64,000 nt of DNA from Cupriavidus sp. WGlv3 (GCF_023952475.1 NZ_JALHRX010000005.1:62001-126000), one strand, 5' to 3'. Numbered from the stretch's first letter, positions 13,998-25,054 are shown. Notes: generated from the letters alone by a model not told the origin. Numbers and translations are program-made.

Positions 13998-14767
13998 GAT
14001 GCTTCGGGTGGCGGGAAGGCGCCCAGCTGGGTGGCGGCCTCGGTTGCGGCACCGGCGAAGATGCCGGCGTCAGCGACCGCAATGTCTTCGGTCACCGGCG
14101 CGGCGGCGACCATGGCGGTAAACAGCGGCCGTTGCGCCAGCGCCTCGCGCACGGGCGCGAACGAGCGGCGATGGTGCGGGGTCGCGCCGAATTCGGCCAG
14201 CGCCGCCATATGCTGCGGCGTGCCGTAGCCGACGTGCGAATCGAAGCCGTACTGCGGGTAGGCAACGTGCAGTTCCATCAGCGCGCGGTCGCGCGCCACC
14301 TTGGCCAGGATCGAAGCCGCCGAGATCGCCTTGACCAGCGCATCGCCCTTGACGATGGCTTCGACCGGGAACGCGACCTGCGGGCAGCGGTTGCCGTCGA
14401 CCTGCACCAGGTCCGGCACCACGCCGCTGGCGGCCAGGCCCTGCACGGCACGCTGCATCGCCAGCATGCTGGCGTGCAGGATGTTGATCGTATCGATTTC
14501 CTCGACCGTGGCGAAGGCGATATGCCAGCCCAGCGCGCGTTCGCAGATCTTCTCGTACAGCGCCTCGCGCCTGGCGGCGGTCAGGATCTTGGAATCGGCC
14601 AGGCCGCGGATCGGGCGTTTCGGGTCGAGCACCACCGCGGCGGCATAGACCGGCCCCGCCAGCGGGCCGCGGCCTGCCTCGTCGACGCCGCACAGGCGCT
14701 GGATGGCGACGGCGGCCGGCGCCAGGTCCAGTCCCAGCTGCGGCGAAGCGGCATTGCGGCGTGCCAT
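13994..14767 (-). CDS. rnhB: Ribonuclease HII
   Basis: Cleaves the RNA strand of RNA-DNA hybrids and removes single ribonucleotides from DNA. The 257 residues carry the first catalytic motif [13 protein letters not shown] (Asp29, Glu30), and further acidic residues in the VQVDGN and [13 protein letters not shown] segments. The ATG at 14767 shares one base with the lpxB stop (TGATG), indicating coupled translation. An in-frame start 66 bases upstream would lie inside lpxB and is unlikely. Confidence 0.96.
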   Translation of the reverse strand: MARRNAASPQLGLDLAPAAVAIQRLCGVDEAGRGPLAGPVYAAAVVLDPKRPIRGLADSKILTAARREALYEKICERALGWHIAFATVEEIDTINILHASMLAMQRAVQGLAASGVVPDLVQVDGNRCPQVAFPVEAIVKGDALVKAISAASILAKVARDRALMELHVAYPQYGFDSHVGYGTPQHMAALAEFGATPHHRRSFAPVREALAQRPLFTAMVAAAPVTEDIAVADAGIFAGAATEAATQLGAFPPPEAS

Positions 14768-15984
14768 CAGACGGTCCCCCGGCTGCGCATCAGGTCGACC
14801 ACGACATCGGCGGCCAGCTGCGCGGTGTTGCACTTGAGCGTCTCGTGCATGCGGGTGAAATGCTCGTACAGGAAGGCGGTATTGCCTTCGTCGTTGAGCT
14901 GCAGCAGGGTCTCGCGCGCCAGCGCCTCGGGCGTGGCGTCGTCCTGCAGCAACTCGGGCACGACAAAGCGCCCTGAAAGGATATTAGGCAATCCCACGTA
15001 GGGCAGATAACCCTGGCGCTTCATGATCTGCGCGGTCAGCCAGGGCACCTTGTACGAGATCACCATCGGCTTCTTGTACAGCGCCGCCTCGAGCGTGGCG
15101 GTGCCGCTCGCCAGCAGCACCACGTCGGCGGCTTCCATGGCCTGGTGCGACTTGCCGTCGACAATGGTGAGGCACAGTTCCGGATGCTGGTGGTGCAGCT
15201 CTTCGACGATGGCGCGCAGCGGCGCGCTGGCCGCCGGCAACACGAACGCCAGCTTCGGGTCCATGCGCTGCATGCGAGCCATCGCCGCGAAAAAGGTGGC
15301 GCCGAGGTTGCGCACCTCGGACTGGCGGCTGCCCGGTAGCACCGCCACCACGCGGTGCCCCGGCGGCAGCTTCAGCGCCGCGCGCGCGCCGGCCACGTCG
15401 GGCACCATCGGGATCACGTCGGCGAGCGGATGGCCCACGTAGGTGGCCGGTATGCCGGCCTTGGCGTAGATCTCGGGCTCGAACGGGAACAGGCACAGGA
15501 TGTGGTCGACCGCGCGCGCGATGGTGCGGATGCGTCCGCCGCGCCAGGCCCAGATCGACGGGCTGACGAAATGCACCACCGGGATGCCGGCGCGGCGCAG
15601 CGGCACTTCCAGGCCGAAATTGAAGTCCGGCGCATCGACCCCGATAAAGCACAGCGGCGGCTCCGCCAGCAGCCAGTCGCGCACCGCGCGCCGCGTGGCG
15701 AGGATCTCGCGCAGCGAGCCCAGCACCTCGACATAGCCGTTGACCGACAGCGTTTCCATCGGCCAGCGCGAGGTGAAGCCCTGCGCCATCATGCGCTTGC
15801 CGCCGATGCCGGCGTAGTCGACCGTCTCGCCGGCCTCGGCCAGGCGGGCCTGCAGCCCGCCCATCATCAGCGAAGCCAGCAGGTCGCCCGAGGCCTCGCC
15901 GGCCACCATGGCGATGGTGCCGCGCTTGCCCGCGGCGCTACCGTTGCCCGCGGGCAGGTCCTTCCGAATCGCGGCGTCAGCCAT
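14767..15984 (-). CDS. lpxB: Lipid-A-disaccharide synthase
   Basis: A GT-B glycosyltransferase (family GT19) that joins UDP-2,3-diacylglucosamine and lipid X to form the lipid A disaccharide at the inner membrane. At 405 residues it is slightly longer than the E. coli enzyme, with a polar N-terminal extension of about 22 residues. The typical MVAGEASGD motif opens the fold, and the VGHPLAD and [12 protein letters not shown] motifs follow. It sits 12 bases after lpxA. Confidence 0.97.
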   Translation of the reverse strand: MADAAIRKDLPAGNGSAAGKRGTIAMVAGEASGDLLASLMMGGLQARLAEAGETVDYAGIGGKRMMAQGFTSRWPMETLSVNGYVEVLGSLREILATRRAVRDWLLAEPPLCFIGVDAPDFNFGLEVPLRRAGIPVVHFVSPSIWAWRGGRIRTIARAVDHILCLFPFEPEIYAKAGIPATYVGHPLADVIPMVPDVAGARAALKLPPGHRVVAVLPGSRQSEVRNLGATFFAAMARMQRMDPKLAFVLPAASAPLRAIVEELHHQHPELCLTIVDGKSHQAMEAADVVLLASGTATLEAALYKKPMVISYKVPWLTAQIMKRQGYLPYVGLPNILSGRFVVPELLQDDATPEALARETLLQLNDEGNTAFLYEHFTRMHETLKCNTAQLAADVVVDLMRSRGTV

Positions 15985-15996
15985 GTGGGACCGGTC

Positions 15997-16800
15997 TCAG
16001 CGCACGATGCCGCGCTGGGTGGCGGCAAGGAAGTCGACAAAGGCCTGCAGCGGCGCCGCGGTGCCGGCATCCACCTGGGCCAGCAGTGCGGCAATCTCGT
16101 TGCGCGCCTCGTCGAAGCTGAGGTCGGACTTGTAAAGCAGCTTGTAGGCCTGGCGCAGCGCGGCGATCTGGCCGGCGTCGAAGCCGCGGCGGCGCAGCCC
16201 TTCGACATTGATGCCGTGCGGCGTGGCCTTGTTGCCGCTCTTGTCGCTGGCCGCGATCACGAACGGCGGCACGTCCTGCACCAGCGCCGAGGCGCCGCCC
16301 AGCATCGCATGGGCGCCGATGCGCACGAACTGGTGCACGCCGCTCATGCCGCCCAGGATGGCCCAGTCACCGACCTCGACGTGGCCGGCGATCTGCGCGT
16401 TGCTGGAAAACACGGTGTGGTTGCCGACCATGCAGTCATGGGCGATATGGACGTAGGCCATGATCCAGTTGTCGTTGCCGATGCTGGTCAGGCCGCGGTC
16501 CTGCACCGTGCCGGTGTGGATCGTGGTGAATTCGCGAATGGTGTTGCGGTCGCCGATCTCGAGCCGGGTCGGCTCGTTGCGGTACTTCATGTCCTGCGGC
16601 ACGCCACCGACCGACGCGTAGGGTCCGATGTTGTTGCCCGCGCCGATCGTGGTATGGCCCTCGACCGTTGAATGCGAGCCGATCCGGGTGCCACTGCCGA
16701 TCCGCACGTTGGGCCCGACGATGGAGAACGGGCCGACGCTCACGTCGGCTGCCAGTTCTGCCTTCGGGTCGACCAGTGCGGTGGGGTGGATTTGCGTCAT
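15997..16800 (-). CDS. lpxA: UDP-N-acetylglucosamine O-acyltransferase
   Basis: Catalyses the first step of lipid A synthesis, moving a hydroxyacyl chain from ACP to UDP-GlcNAc. The 267 residues begin with [20 protein letters not shown] and form the left-handed parallel beta-helix of hexapeptide repeats over about residues 1-190, with the catalytic-His region around [10 protein letters not shown] helical C-terminal domain follows. The ATG at 16800 matches the family N-terminus. Confidence 0.97.
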   Translation of the reverse strand: MTQIHPTALVDPKAELAADVSVGPFSIVGPNVRIGSGTRIGSHSTVEGHTTIGAGNNIGPYASVGGVPQDMKYRNEPTRLEIGDRNTIREFTTIHTGTVQDRGLTSIGNDNWIMAYVHIAHDCMVGNHTVFSSNAQIAGHVEVGDWAILGGMSGVHQFVRIGAHAMLGGASALVQDVPPFVIAASDKSGNKATPHGINVEGLRRRGFDAGQIAALRQAYKLLYKSDLSFDEARNEIAALLAQVDAGTAAPLQAFVDFLAATQRGIVR

Positions 16801-16939
16801 GTGTCCTGTCCTGTCCTGTAGTGTGTCTGGTGAAGGATGGGCCAATGCGCTGGGCAAAGGTTCCCGTCCGCGCCGGCCGCCTCCGCTGCGCGGAGGCGCG
16901 GCGGTCAGCCGGCGGCGATGCTGCCGGCAGCGGGCGGCC

Positions 16940-17389
16940 TCACTCGGCCTGCTTCACGGTGCACATCAGCTCCGCCTCGCAGGCGACCTTGTCGTCGACC
17001 GTGGCAAACGCCTTGAACTTCCAGATGCCGCGGATATAGCGCTCGACCGTCACGTTCATGTGCAGCTGGTCGCCCGGGTACACCACCTGCTTGAAGCGGG
17101 CGCCGTCGATGCCGACGAAGTAGTACAGCGCGCCTTCCTTGCGCTCCATGTCGGCGCCGAAGGTCAGCAGGCCGGCCGACTGCGCCAGCGCTTCCAGGAT
17201 CATCACGCCCGGCATCACCGGCTGCTCGGGGAAATGGCCCTGGAAGTACGGCTCGTTGATGGTGACGTTCTTCAGGGTCTTGATCCGCTTCTGCGCCTCG
17301 AACTCCAGCACGCGGTCGACCAGCAGGAACGGGTACCGGTGCGGCAGCAGCTTGAGGATCTTGCGGATATCGATTTCGGCCGCGCTCAT
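16940..17389 (-). CDS. fabZ: 3-hydroxyacyl-ACP dehydratase
   Basis: Dehydrates 3-hydroxyacyl-ACP during fatty acid elongation and so competes with LpxA and LpxD for hydroxyacyl chains. The 149 residues form a hot-dog fold with His52 and Glu66 in [20 protein letters not shown]. Its place between lpxD and lpxA is conserved across proteobacteria. It lies 12 bases after lpxD. Confidence 0.97.
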   Translation of the reverse strand: MSAAEIDIRKILKLLPHRYPFLLVDRVLEFEAQKRIKTLKNVTINEPYFQGHFPEQPVMPGVMILEALAQSAGLLTFGADMERKEGALYYFVGIDGARFKQVVYPGDQLHMNVTVERYIRGIWKFKAFATVDDKVACEAELMCTVKQAE

Positions 17390-17401
17390 GATGATTTCTC
17401 T

Positions 17402-18493
17402 TTAGTCTTGTGAGGGTTGGGACCCGGCGGCCTGGCCGCGCAGGCGGCGTTCCAGCGCCACCACCCGTTCGCGCAGCTTGCTCAGGCCGCGCACGATGGC
17501 TGCGTTGCGCTCCCACTCGCCGTGCGGCAGGAACGGGAACACGCTGGTGAAATGGCCGCCGGGCTTGGTAATGGATTTGGTGATCGAGGTGCCGCCCGAC
17601 ACCGTGGTGCGGTCGGCAATGGTCAGGTGGCCGGCAAAGTTGGCGGCGCCGCCGATCACGCAGAAGCGGCCGATGCGCGTGCTGCCCGACACCGCGGCGC
17701 AGCCGGCGATGACCGTATGCGCGCCGACCCGCACGTTGTGCGCGATCTGGACCTGGTTGTCGATCTTGCAGCCATCTTCGATCACGGTATCGGCCATGGC
17801 GCCGCGGTCGATCGCAGTATTGGCGCCGACCTCGACATCCTGCCCCAGCACCGCGCGCCCGGTCTGCGGGATCTTGACGTATTCGACGCCGGTCGCGCTG
17901 ATGTCCGGCGCGAAGCCAAAGCCGTCGGCACCGATCACCACACCGCTGTGCAGGATGGCCCGGGCGCCGACCACGCAGTGGTGGTAGACCGATACATTGG
18001 CGTAGAGCAGTGAATCGTCGCCGATTTCCGCGTGCGCGCCGACATAGCCGTTGGCCAGGATGCGCACGCGCTCGCCCAGGCGCGCGCCGGCTTCGATGAC
18101 CACGTTGGGGCCGATGTAGCACGAGGCCGGCACCACCGCGTCGGGCGCCACGGTCGCGCGCGCGTCGATGCCGGTGCGCGCGTCGGTATTGGCGGCGCGG
18201 TCGAAACGCTGCGCCACGCGGGCAAAGCATACGTAGGGATTGCGCGCCACCAGCCAGTTGCGGCCGTCGGCCTTGCCTTCGGCGCGCACGCGCTCGAGGT
18301 CGGCGGCCGAGACGATCACGGCGCCGGCCTTGGCATCCAGCGCCTGCTGAAGGTAGAGCGGATTGGACAGGAACGAGAGCTCGCCCGGTCCGGCCTGGTC
18401 CAGGGGGGCCAGGCCGGTGATCGCCAGGTCGGGGTCACCCACAACCTGCGCGCCGTTCTCGGTGGCGAGCTGACCCAGTGTGGGTGTCTGCAT
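17402..18493 (-). CDS. lpxD: UDP-3-O-acylglucosamine N-acyltransferase
   Basis: Adds the second hydroxyacyl chain, at the amino group, in lipid A synthesis. The 363 residues consist of a uridine-binding N-terminal domain (about 1-105), a hexapeptide-repeat beta-helix (about 110-305, with the catalytic His in VYHHCVVG) and a C-terminal helix that may form a coiled coil. It follows ompH on the same strand. Confidence 0.97.
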   Translation of the reverse strand: MQTPTLGQLATENGAQVVGDPDLAITGLAPLDQAGPGELSFLSNPLYLQQALDAKAGAVIVSAADLERVRAEGKADGRNWLVARNPYVCFARVAQRFDRAANTDARTGIDARATVAPDAVVPASCYIGPNVVIEAGARLGERVRILANGYVGAHAEIGDDSLLYANVSVYHHCVVGARAILHSGVVIGADGFGFAPDISATGVEYVKIPQTGRAVLGQDVEVGANTAIDRGAMADTVIEDGCKIDNQVQIAHNVRVGAHTVIAGCAAVSGSTRIGRFCVIGGAANFAGHLTIADRTTVSGGTSITKSITKPGGHFTSVFPFLPHGEWERNAAIVRGLSKLRERVVALERRLRGQAAGSQPSQD

Positions 18494-18513
18494 GGCGGTA
18501 CTTCCTGATGAAA

Positions 18514-18537
18514 GAACGAACGAAGGAACGAACGATG
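18514..18537. repeat. Two 12-bp tandem units between ompH and lpxD
   Basis: GAACGAACGAAG is followed directly by GAACGAACGATG (11 of 12 bases alike). It lies in the 57-base gap between the ompH stop and the lpxD start. No function is evident. Confidence 0.5.
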
Positions 18538-18550
18538 AAGCGGCGGCGGC

Positions 18551-19078
18551 TTACTTGCCGCCGGCGTTCAGCACCTTCATCACGTCGTCGGTGATATCGA
18601 TGCGCGGATTCACGTACACCGCTTCCTGCACGATCAGGTCGTACTTGCGCTGTTCGGCGAGCTGGCGGATCACGCGGTTGGCGCGCTCCAGCACCTGGGC
18701 CAGTTCCTCGTTGCGGCGCTGGTTCAGGTCCTCGCGGAACTCGCGCTGCTTGCGCTGGAACTCGCGGTCCAGGTCAGCCACTTCGCGCTGGCGGCGCTGG
18801 CGGTCGGAATCGGCCAGCACGGCCGTGTCCTTGTCCAGCTTGTCGGCCATGCCCTTGATCTTCTGGGCCATGTCCTGCAGCTCGCGGTCGCGCTTGGAGA
18901 ACTCCTGCTCCAGCTTGACCTGGGCCGCCTTGGCCGGCTGCGAATCGCGCAGGATGCGCTCGGAGTTGACCGCGGCGATGCGCGCTTCCTGGGCCGAGGC
19001 CGGCAGCGCGGCACACAGCGCCGCGGTGGCGAGCGCGGCGGCGCCCAGGGACTTGACCAGTTTGGATGTTGTAGTCAT
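18551..19078 (-). CDS. Periplasmic chaperone OmpH/Skp family
   Basis: A 175-residue secreted protein with a signal peptide (cleavage after ASA, about residue 29) and a long Lys/Glu/Arg/Gln-rich coiled coil over about 50-140. This is the shape of Skp, which holds unfolded outer-membrane proteins in the periplasm. Its place next to bamA and lpxD supports this. Transcribed from right to left with them. Confidence 0.93.
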   Translation of the reverse strand: MTTTSKLVKSLGAAALATAALCAALPASAQEARIAAVNSERILRDSQPAKAAQVKLEQEFSKRDRELQDMAQKIKGMADKLDKDTAVLADSDRQRRQREVADLDREFQRKQREFREDLNQRRNEELAQVLERANRVIRQLAEQRKYDLIVQEAVYVNPRIDITDDVMKVLNAGGK

Positions 19079-19100
19079 GAAAACAGATCCTTTTTCAGAA

Positions 19101-21410
19101 TCAGAATGCCGTGCCGATCTGGAACTGGAAGCGCTGGACCTTGTCGTTGGTGTCGCGCCTGAGCGGGAAGCCCATGCTGAGCTTCAGCGGCCCGATCGGC
19201 GACAGCCACGACATGCCGAAGCCGGTCGAGTACTTCAGCTCGCTGAAGCTCAGCGGCTCGCCTTCCTGATAGACGTTACCGAAGTCGAAGAAGGTGAACA
19301 GGCGCAGCGTGCGGTCCACCCCGGAGCCCGGCAGCGGGAAGATGAACTCGATGTTGCCGATCATCTTGGAGGCGCCGCCCACCGGGTTGCCGTTCTGGTC
19401 CTTCGGACCCAGCGTGCTGGTCTGGTAGCCGCGCACCGAGCCGATACCGCCGGCGTAGAAGTACTTGAACACCGGGAACGGCGTGTTGCCGTAGCCGTGG
19501 CCGTAGGCGACCTCGCCGTTCAGTGCCAGCGTGAAGGCCTTCGAGATCGGGTAGAAGTACTGCTGCTGCACGCTGGCGCGGTAGTACTGCGTATCGCCGC
19601 CCGGCAGGCCGACTTCGAGGTTGGCCTGGGTGTACGGGCCCTTGGTCGGGACCAGCGCGCTGTCGCGGCGGTCACGGGCCCAGCCGATCGTGAACGGGAA
19701 GTTGTTGATGCCGTCGCCGGAGCTCTTGCCGATCTGGTTCAGCCAGTTCGTGTACTGAGTCGGCGTGTTGACCGAGGTGTACACCTGGGTGCGTTCGTAG
19801 CCGATGCCGAAGAACACGGTATCGACTTCCGAGAACGGCACGCCGAACTTGAAGCCGCCGCCGGCCGAGACGATCTTGTAGTCCTGGTCGCCGGTGTAGT
19901 ACAGCGGGCGCGAGGTACGGTAGTAGATATCAGTCGAGCGGCTGATGCCGTCCACCGTGAAGTACGGGTCGTACTGCGTCAGCGCAATGGTGCGGAACGA
20001 CTTGGCGGTGTTCACGTCCAGGCCCAGGCTGGTACCCGAGCCGAACACGTTGTCCTGGCGCAGGCCGGCCTGCAGCACCAGCTTGTCGGTCGACGAGAAG
20101 CCCACGCCCAGGCTGATCTGGCCGGTCGGCTTTTCGGTCACGTTGACGTTCACATCGACCTGGTCGGGCGCGCCGGGCACGTCCTCGGTGGTGATGTTGG
20201 TGTCGGTGAAGTAGCCGGTACGGTTGATACGCGCCTGCGACTGCTGCAGCTTTTCGCTGTCGAACCACGAGCTTTCCATCTGGCGCATCTCGCGCCGCAC
20301 CACTTCGTCGCGGGTCTTGCTGTTGCCGACCACGTTGACGCGGCGCACGTAGACGCGGCGGCCCGGATCGACCATCAGCGTCAGCGCGACTTCGCGCTTT
20401 TCCTTGTCGATCTGCGGTTGCGGGTTGATGGTGGTGAACGCGTAGCCATAGGTGCCGAGCAGGTCGGTAATAGCCTTGGTGCTCTGCGTCAGCTTCTCGG
20501 ACGAGAAAATATCGCCCTTCTTCAGCTGCAGCAGCTTTTCCATTTCTTCCTGCTTGCCCAGCAGCTCGCCGGCCAGGCGCACGTCGGACACCTTGTACTG
20601 CTCGCCTTCCTTGATGTTCAGCGTCAGGAAGATGTCTTTCTTGTCAGGCGTGATCGAGACCTGGGTCGATTCGATGGCGAATTCCAGGTAGCCGCGGTTC
20701 AGGTAATACGAGCGCAGCGCTTCCAGGTCGGCGGTCAGCTTCTGCTTCGAGTACAGGTCGTTCTTGGTGTACCACGACAGCCAGTTCGGCGTGGACAGCT
20801 GCATCTCGTCGCGCAGCGTGCTTTCCTTGAAGGCCTTGTTGCCGACGATATTGATCTGGCGGATCTTGGCGACCGGACCTTCGTCGACATTGAACACCAC
20901 CGAGACGCGGTTGCGGTCCACCGGCGTGATCGTGGTCTGCACGTCGGCGGCATAGTAGCCGCGCGCGACGTACTGGCGCTTGAGCTCCTGCTCGGCCTTG
21001 TCGATCAGGGCCTTGTCGTAGTAGCGGGCCTCGGCCACGCCGACCGCGCGCAGCGAACGGCGCAGCGTGTCCTTGTCGAATTCCTTGATGCCGACGAACT
21101 CGAGCTGCGAAATCGCCGGGCGTTCCTCGACCTGCACCACCAGCACGCCTTCCTCGGCGCGGATCTGCACGTCCTTGAAGAAGCCGGTATTGTAGAGGGC
21201 ACGGATGGCATCGGCACCCTTGTCATCGGTGAAGGTTTCACCGACGCGCACTGGCAGGTAGCCAAACACGGTACCCGGTTCGACGCGTTGCAGTCCCTCA
21301 ACGCGGATGTCCCTGACAACGAACGGATCGGCAGCCCAGCCCGCCGGGCTCCAGGCTGCAATAACGGCACTCGCCAGCAAACCCAGCGAAATGCGCTTAT
21401 GTCTGATCAA
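19101..21410 (-). CDS. bamA: Outer membrane protein assembly factor
   Basis: The core of the BAM complex that folds and inserts outer-membrane beta-barrels. The mature protein has five POTRA domains (about 30-430) and a 16-strand barrel (about 430-769) ending in the C-terminal phenylalanine of QFQIGTAF. I place the start at the TTG at 21410. A GAGGGG ribosome binding site lies just before it and the product begins MIRHKRISLGLL, a normal signal peptide cleaved after GWAA. An in-frame ATG at 21434 would add eight residues and has no binding site. The gene sits between rseP and ompH, as in most proteobacteria. Confidence 0.95.
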   Translation of the reverse strand: MIRHKRISLGLLASAVIAAWSPAGWAADPFVVRDIRVEGLQRVEPGTVFGYLPVRVGETFTDDKGADAIRALYNTGFFKDVQIRAEEGVLVVQVEERPAISQLEFVGIKEFDKDTLRRSLRAVGVAEARYYDKALIDKAEQELKRQYVARGYYAADVQTTITPVDRNRVSVVFNVDEGPVAKIRQINIVGNKAFKESTLRDEMQLSTPNWLSWYTKNDLYSKQKLTADLEALRSYYLNRGYLEFAIESTQVSITPDKKDIFLTLNIKEGEQYKVSDVRLAGELLGKQEEMEKLLQLKKGDIFSSEKLTQSTKAITDLLGTYGYAFTTINPQPQIDKEKREVALTLMVDPGRRVYVRRVNVVGNSKTRDEVVRREMRQMESSWFDSEKLQQSQARINRTGYFTDTNITTEDVPGAPDQVDVNVNVTEKPTGQISLGVGFSSTDKLVLQAGLRQDNVFGSGTSLGLDVNTAKSFRTIALTQYDPYFTVDGISRSTDIYYRTSRPLYYTGDQDYKIVSAGGGFKFGVPFSEVDTVFFGIGYERTQVYTSVNTPTQYTNWLNQIGKSSGDGINNFPFTIGWARDRRDSALVPTKGPYTQANLEVGLPGGDTQYYRASVQQQYFYPISKAFTLALNGEVAYGHGYGNTPFPVFKYFYAGGIGSVRGYQTSTLGPKDQNGNPVGGASKMIGNIEFIFPLPGSGVDRTLRLFTFFDFGNVYQEGEPLSFSELKYSTGFGMSWLSPIGPLKLSMGFPLRRDTNDKVQRFQFQIGTAF

Positions 21411-21533
21411 TGTTGATCCCCTCTTTGATTCCATCCAGGATTGCGCTCCGATGCCTCATTGGACTGCGCCTGGCAAATGGCGTCCCCGGCGACGGTGTCC
21501 GACGACACCACCACCCCTTGCCGACACACGTTT

Positions 21534-22937
21534 CTAGCCGTTCGCCAGAAACATTCGGCTGACGTCATTGAACAAAGCGAGCGAAGTCAGGAGCAAGATG
21601 CAGGCGATGCCAACCTTCTGCAGCATTGCCTGCCAGTGGTCTGGGACGGGCCGGCCAGTCAAAAATTCCACGCAATAATACAGCAAATGCCCCCCATCCA
21701 GAACCGGAATGGGTAACAAATTGAGTACGCCAAGACTAACGCTGACCAGCGCCAGGAAGCTGACAAAGGCTTGTATGCCGAGGTTTGCGGCACGTCCGGC
21801 GTAGTCCGCGACGGTCAGCGGACCGCTCAGGTTCTGCAGCGACGCCTGACCCACCAGCATCTTGCCCAGCAGCTTGAGCGACAGCGCGCTGGTGTCCCAG
21901 ACCTGCCCCGCCGCGCGTGCCAGCGCCTGGTCCGGCCGGTAGCGCACGGTCTCCATCTGCACCGCCTGGGTAAGCGCGGCGCCCAGCTTGCCCGCGGGCG
22001 CCGGCGCGGCGCCGCTGGCATCCGTGGCGCCGTCGCGCGCCGCGGCGGTATCGAGCGTGACCGGCACGTCCAGGTGCTGGCCGTCGCGCTCGATGCCCAG
22101 CGTCACGGCCTGGCCCGGCTGGCTGCGCACCGCCTTGATCAGCGCGCTGGCCTGCGTCAGCGGGCTGCCCTGCCAGGCCACGATGCGGTCGCCCTTGCGC
22201 AGCCCGGCGCGTTCGGCGGCCGAATCCGGCAGCACCTCGGTGATCGTCACCGGCCCGCCCTTCAGGTTCAGGCCGAGCGTGGCGAGCGGGTCCTGCTCGG
22301 GATTGCCGCCGGTATTGGGCAGGCGCGGCAGCGTGACATCGCGCTCGGCACCGTCGGCGCCGCGCACGCGCAGCACCGCGCGCGCATCGCCGAAGCCTTC
22401 GGCAAACACCGCCATGCGCAGGTCGTTCCAGGAGCGGACCGGCTCGGTATGGCCGTTGGCGGTCAGCGACAGCACCCGGTCGCCCTCGCGCACGCCGGCC
22501 TGCGCCGCCATGGTGCCGGCCGCGGGCGCCGCCACCACCGGCACGGGCTCGCGCATGCCGCCGGCGAACAGCGCGAAATACAGGACGATCGCCAGCGCGA
22601 AATTGGCCAGCGGGCCGGCCGCGACGATGGCGAAGCGCTTGCCCACCGGCTGGCGGTTGAAGGCGCGCGGCAGGTCGGCGGGGTCGATGGGCGTGTCGCG
22701 CGCGGGATCGAGCTCGCGCTCGTCGAGCATCTTGACGTAGCCGCCCAGCGGGATCGCCGCCACGGTCCATTCGGTACGGTCGCGGCTTTTCGAGATCCAG
22801 CGCAGCAGCGGCCGGCCGAAGCCGATGGAAAAACGCAGCACCTTCACGCCGCAGGCGCGCGCGGCCAGGTAGTGACCCATTTCGTGCACGTAAATCAGCA
22901 CGCACAGGGCAACGATGAAAGCGAGTACGGTTTGCAT
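21534..22937 (-). CDS. rseP: Site-2 protease, RIP metalloprotease
   Basis: Intramembrane zinc protease that cuts anti-sigma factors (RseA in E. coli) and leftover signal peptides. The zinc motif HEMGH is at residues 18-22 in the first membrane helix. Two PDZ domains occupy roughly 110-300, and the third zinc ligand lies in the NLLPIPVLDGG motif near the C-terminus. The 467 residues are close to the usual length of about 450. It lies between dxr and bamA, its common context. Confidence 0.96.
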   Translation of the reverse strand: MQTVLAFIVALCVLIYVHEMGHYLAARACGVKVLRFSIGFGRPLLRWISKSRDRTEWTVAAIPLGGYVKMLDERELDPARDTPIDPADLPRAFNRQPVGKRFAIVAAGPLANFALAIVLYFALFAGGMREPVPVVAAPAAGTMAAQAGVREGDRVLSLTANGHTEPVRSWNDLRMAVFAEGFGDARAVLRVRGADGAERDVTLPRLPNTGGNPEQDPLATLGLNLKGGPVTITEVLPDSAAERAGLRKGDRIVAWQGSPLTQASALIKAVRSQPGQAVTLGIERDGQHLDVPVTLDTAAARDGATDASGAAPAPAGKLGAALTQAVQMETVRYRPDQALARAAGQVWDTSALSLKLLGKMLVGQASLQNLSGPLTVADYAGRAANLGIQAFVSFLALVSVSLGVLNLLPIPVLDGGHLLYYCVEFLTGRPVPDHWQAMLQKVGIACILLLTSLALFNDVSRMFLANG

Positions 22938-23039
22938 GGTGCGGGACGTCGTTAAGGTCGCTGGGCCGGCCTGCGCGGCCCCGGGGGACCGGCCGGCGCA
23001 GCCGCTATTGTCGCAGATGCGGCAGACCGCCCCGCCCGA

Positions 23040-24221
23040 TCAGCGGGCCGCGGCGCGCGCGGTGACGCCGGCCCGGGCCGCCTCGCGCGCCAGCGCGTCG
23101 GCGCAGAGCACAGCCTCGAGCGTGTCGGCGGGGCCGTTCGGTGCTTCCTCCAGCACCTGGCGCACGATGCCGGCGATATCGGTAAAACGCACGTGGCCGG
23201 CCAGGAATGCCTCCACCGCCACCTCATTGGCGGCGTTGAGAACCGCCGGCGCCACCCCGGCCGCGCGCAGCGCGTCGAAGGCCAGTCCCAGGCACGGGAA
23301 CCGCACCAGGTCCGGTTTTTCGAAATGCAGGCCGCCGGCAAGGGTCAGGTCGAGCGGGGTCACGCCCGCGTCGATCCGTTCCGGATAGGCCAGGCCATAG
23401 GCGATCGGCGTGCGCATGTCGGGGTTGCCCAGTTGCGCCAGCACCGAGCCATCGGCGTAGGCCACCATCGAATGCACGATGCTCTGCGGGTGGATCAGCA
23501 CCTCGATGCGTTCGGCCGGGGCGCCGAACAGCCAGTGCGCCTCGATCACCTCGAGGCCCTTGTTCATCATGGTGGCGGAGTCGACCGAGATCTTGCGGCC
23601 CATGACCCAGTTGGGATGGGCGCAGGCCTGGTCGGGCGAGATATCGTGCAGCGTGGCCGGGTCGCGCGTGCGGAACGGCCCGCCCGACGCGGTAAGCAGC
23701 ACCTTGGCCACGCCGCGGCCGTAGCGCGGGTCGTCGGCCGGCAGGCACTGGAAGATGGCGTTGTGCTCGCTGTCGATCGGCAGCAGCGTGGCGCCGTGCT
23801 CGCGCACCGCGTCCATGAAGATGCGCCCGGACATCACCAGGGCTTCCTTGTTGGCCAGCAGCACGCGCTTGCCCGCGCGCGCCGCCGCCAGCGTCGGGCG
23901 CAGGCCCGCCGCGCCGACGATGGCGGCCATCACCGCATCGGCCTGCGCATCGGCGGCGATGGATTCGAGCGCGGCTTCGCCGTAGCTGACCTCGGTCGGC
24001 ACGCCGGCAGCGCGCAGCAGCGTTTCCAGTTCGCGCGCCGCCTCGGCGGTTCCGACGACCGCGCGCGCCGGGCGGAACTCGATGCACTGGTCGGCCAGCT
24101 TGCGCACCTGCCGATAGGCGCTGAGCGCATGCGCCGCGTAACGGTCGGGATGGCGCCGGATCACGTCGAGCGTGCTTGCTCCGATCGAGCCGGTGGCGCC
24201 CAGGATGGTGATGCGATGCAT
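23040..24221 (-). CDS. dxr: 1-deoxy-D-xylulose 5-phosphate reductoisomerase
   Basis: Second step of the MEP isoprenoid pathway: NADPH-dependent rearrangement and reduction of DXP to MEP. The 393 residues begin with the nucleotide-binding loop [12 protein letters not shown]. The metal-binding motif DSEHNAIFQ, the SGGPFR loop and the [20 protein letters not shown] segment are all present. It feeds uppS, two genes upstream. Confidence 0.98.
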   Translation of the reverse strand: MHRITILGATGSIGASTLDVIRRHPDRYAAHALSAYRQVRKLADQCIEFRPARAVVGTAEAARELETLLRAAGVPTEVSYGEAALESIAADAQADAVMAAIVGAAGLRPTLAAARAGKRVLLANKEALVMSGRIFMDAVREHGATLLPIDSEHNAIFQCLPADDPRYGRGVAKVLLTASGGPFRTRDPATLHDISPDQACAHPNWVMGRKISVDSATMMNKGLEVIEAHWLFGAPAERIEVLIHPQSIVHSMVAYADGSVLAQLGNPDMRTPIAYGLAYPERIDAGVTPLDLTLAGGLHFEKPDLVRFPCLGLAFDALRAAGVAPAVLNAANEVAVEAFLAGHVRFTDIAGIVRQVLEEAPNGPADTLEAVLCADALAREAARAGVTARAAAR

Positions 24222-24232
24222 GGCAGACGGCT

Positions 24233-25054
24233 TCAGAGAAAAATCAGCATCAGGGCGGCCAGCGGGAACACCGGCAGCAAGGCGTCGATGCGGTCCAGCA
24301 CGCCGCCATGGCCGGGCAGCAGCCGGCTGCTGTCCTTCTTGCCGACCTGGCGCTTGAGCAGGGACTCGAACAGGTCGCCCACCACGCTGGCCGCAACCAG
24401 CAGCGTGGTCAGCGCGGCGACGAAGCCCAGCCCGCCGCGGTCACCCATCGCCGAGAACCAGGTTGGGGCAAAGGCATGGGTGGCGGCCAGCGCGAGGCCG
24501 ATCGCCAGCGCCAGCACCCAGCCGCCGATGGCGCCCTCCCACGACTTGCCCGGGCTGATGCCGGGCGCCAGCTTGCGCCGGCCGATCGCCTTGCCGGTGA
24601 AATACGCGCCGATGTCGGCGGCCCATACCAGTACCGCGGCGGTCAGCAGCACGCCGATGCCGGCACCGCGCAGGATCATGGTGGCATGGGCAAACGCGGG
24701 CAGCATCACCAGCCCCAGCACCGCGCCCAGCGCGGTGAAGGCCGGAGTGGCGGTGCGCACGCCGCGCGCCAGCAGCAGCACGGCCACGCCCCAGCACACC
24801 ACCGCAGCCTCGAGCAGCCAGGTGGTGGCGTGGCGCAGCGGCAGGTCATGCCAGGTGATGGTGGCGATCAGGCAGGCCAGCGCATAGACATAGGGCCACG
24901 GCCCGCGCAGGCCGATCAGGCGCCCGAATTCCCAGCCGGCCAGCAGCACGATCACGCCGAGCAGTCCCGCCAGGCCCGCCGGCGGCGCCAGGAACAGGAT
25001 CGGCAGGATCAGCAGCAACAGGCACAGGGCGGTGATGACGCGGGTGAGGAGCAT
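24233..25054 (-). CDS. cdsA: Phosphatidate cytidylyltransferase (housekeeping copy)
   Basis: Makes CDP-diacylglycerol from phosphatidic acid and CTP, the branch point to all bacterial phospholipids. The 273 residues contain about eight membrane helices and the full CDS signature near the C-terminus ([20 protein letters not shown] followed by GVLDRID). It lies between uppS and dxr, the conserved location. A second, different CdsA homologue lies at 59402-60364. Confidence 0.96.
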   Translation of the reverse strand: MLLTRVITALCLLLLILPILFLAPPAGLAGLLGVIVLLAGWEFGRLIGLRGPWPYVYALACLIATITWHDLPLRHATTWLLEAAVVCWGVAVLLLARGVRTATPAFTALGAVLGLVMLPAFAHATMILRGAGIGVLLTAAVLVWAADIGAYFTGKAIGRRKLAPGISPGKSWEGAIGGWVLALAIGLALAATHAFAPTWFSAMGDRGGLGFVAALTTLLVAASVVGDLFESLLKRQVGKKDSSRLLPGHGGVLDRIDALLPVFPLAALMLIFL

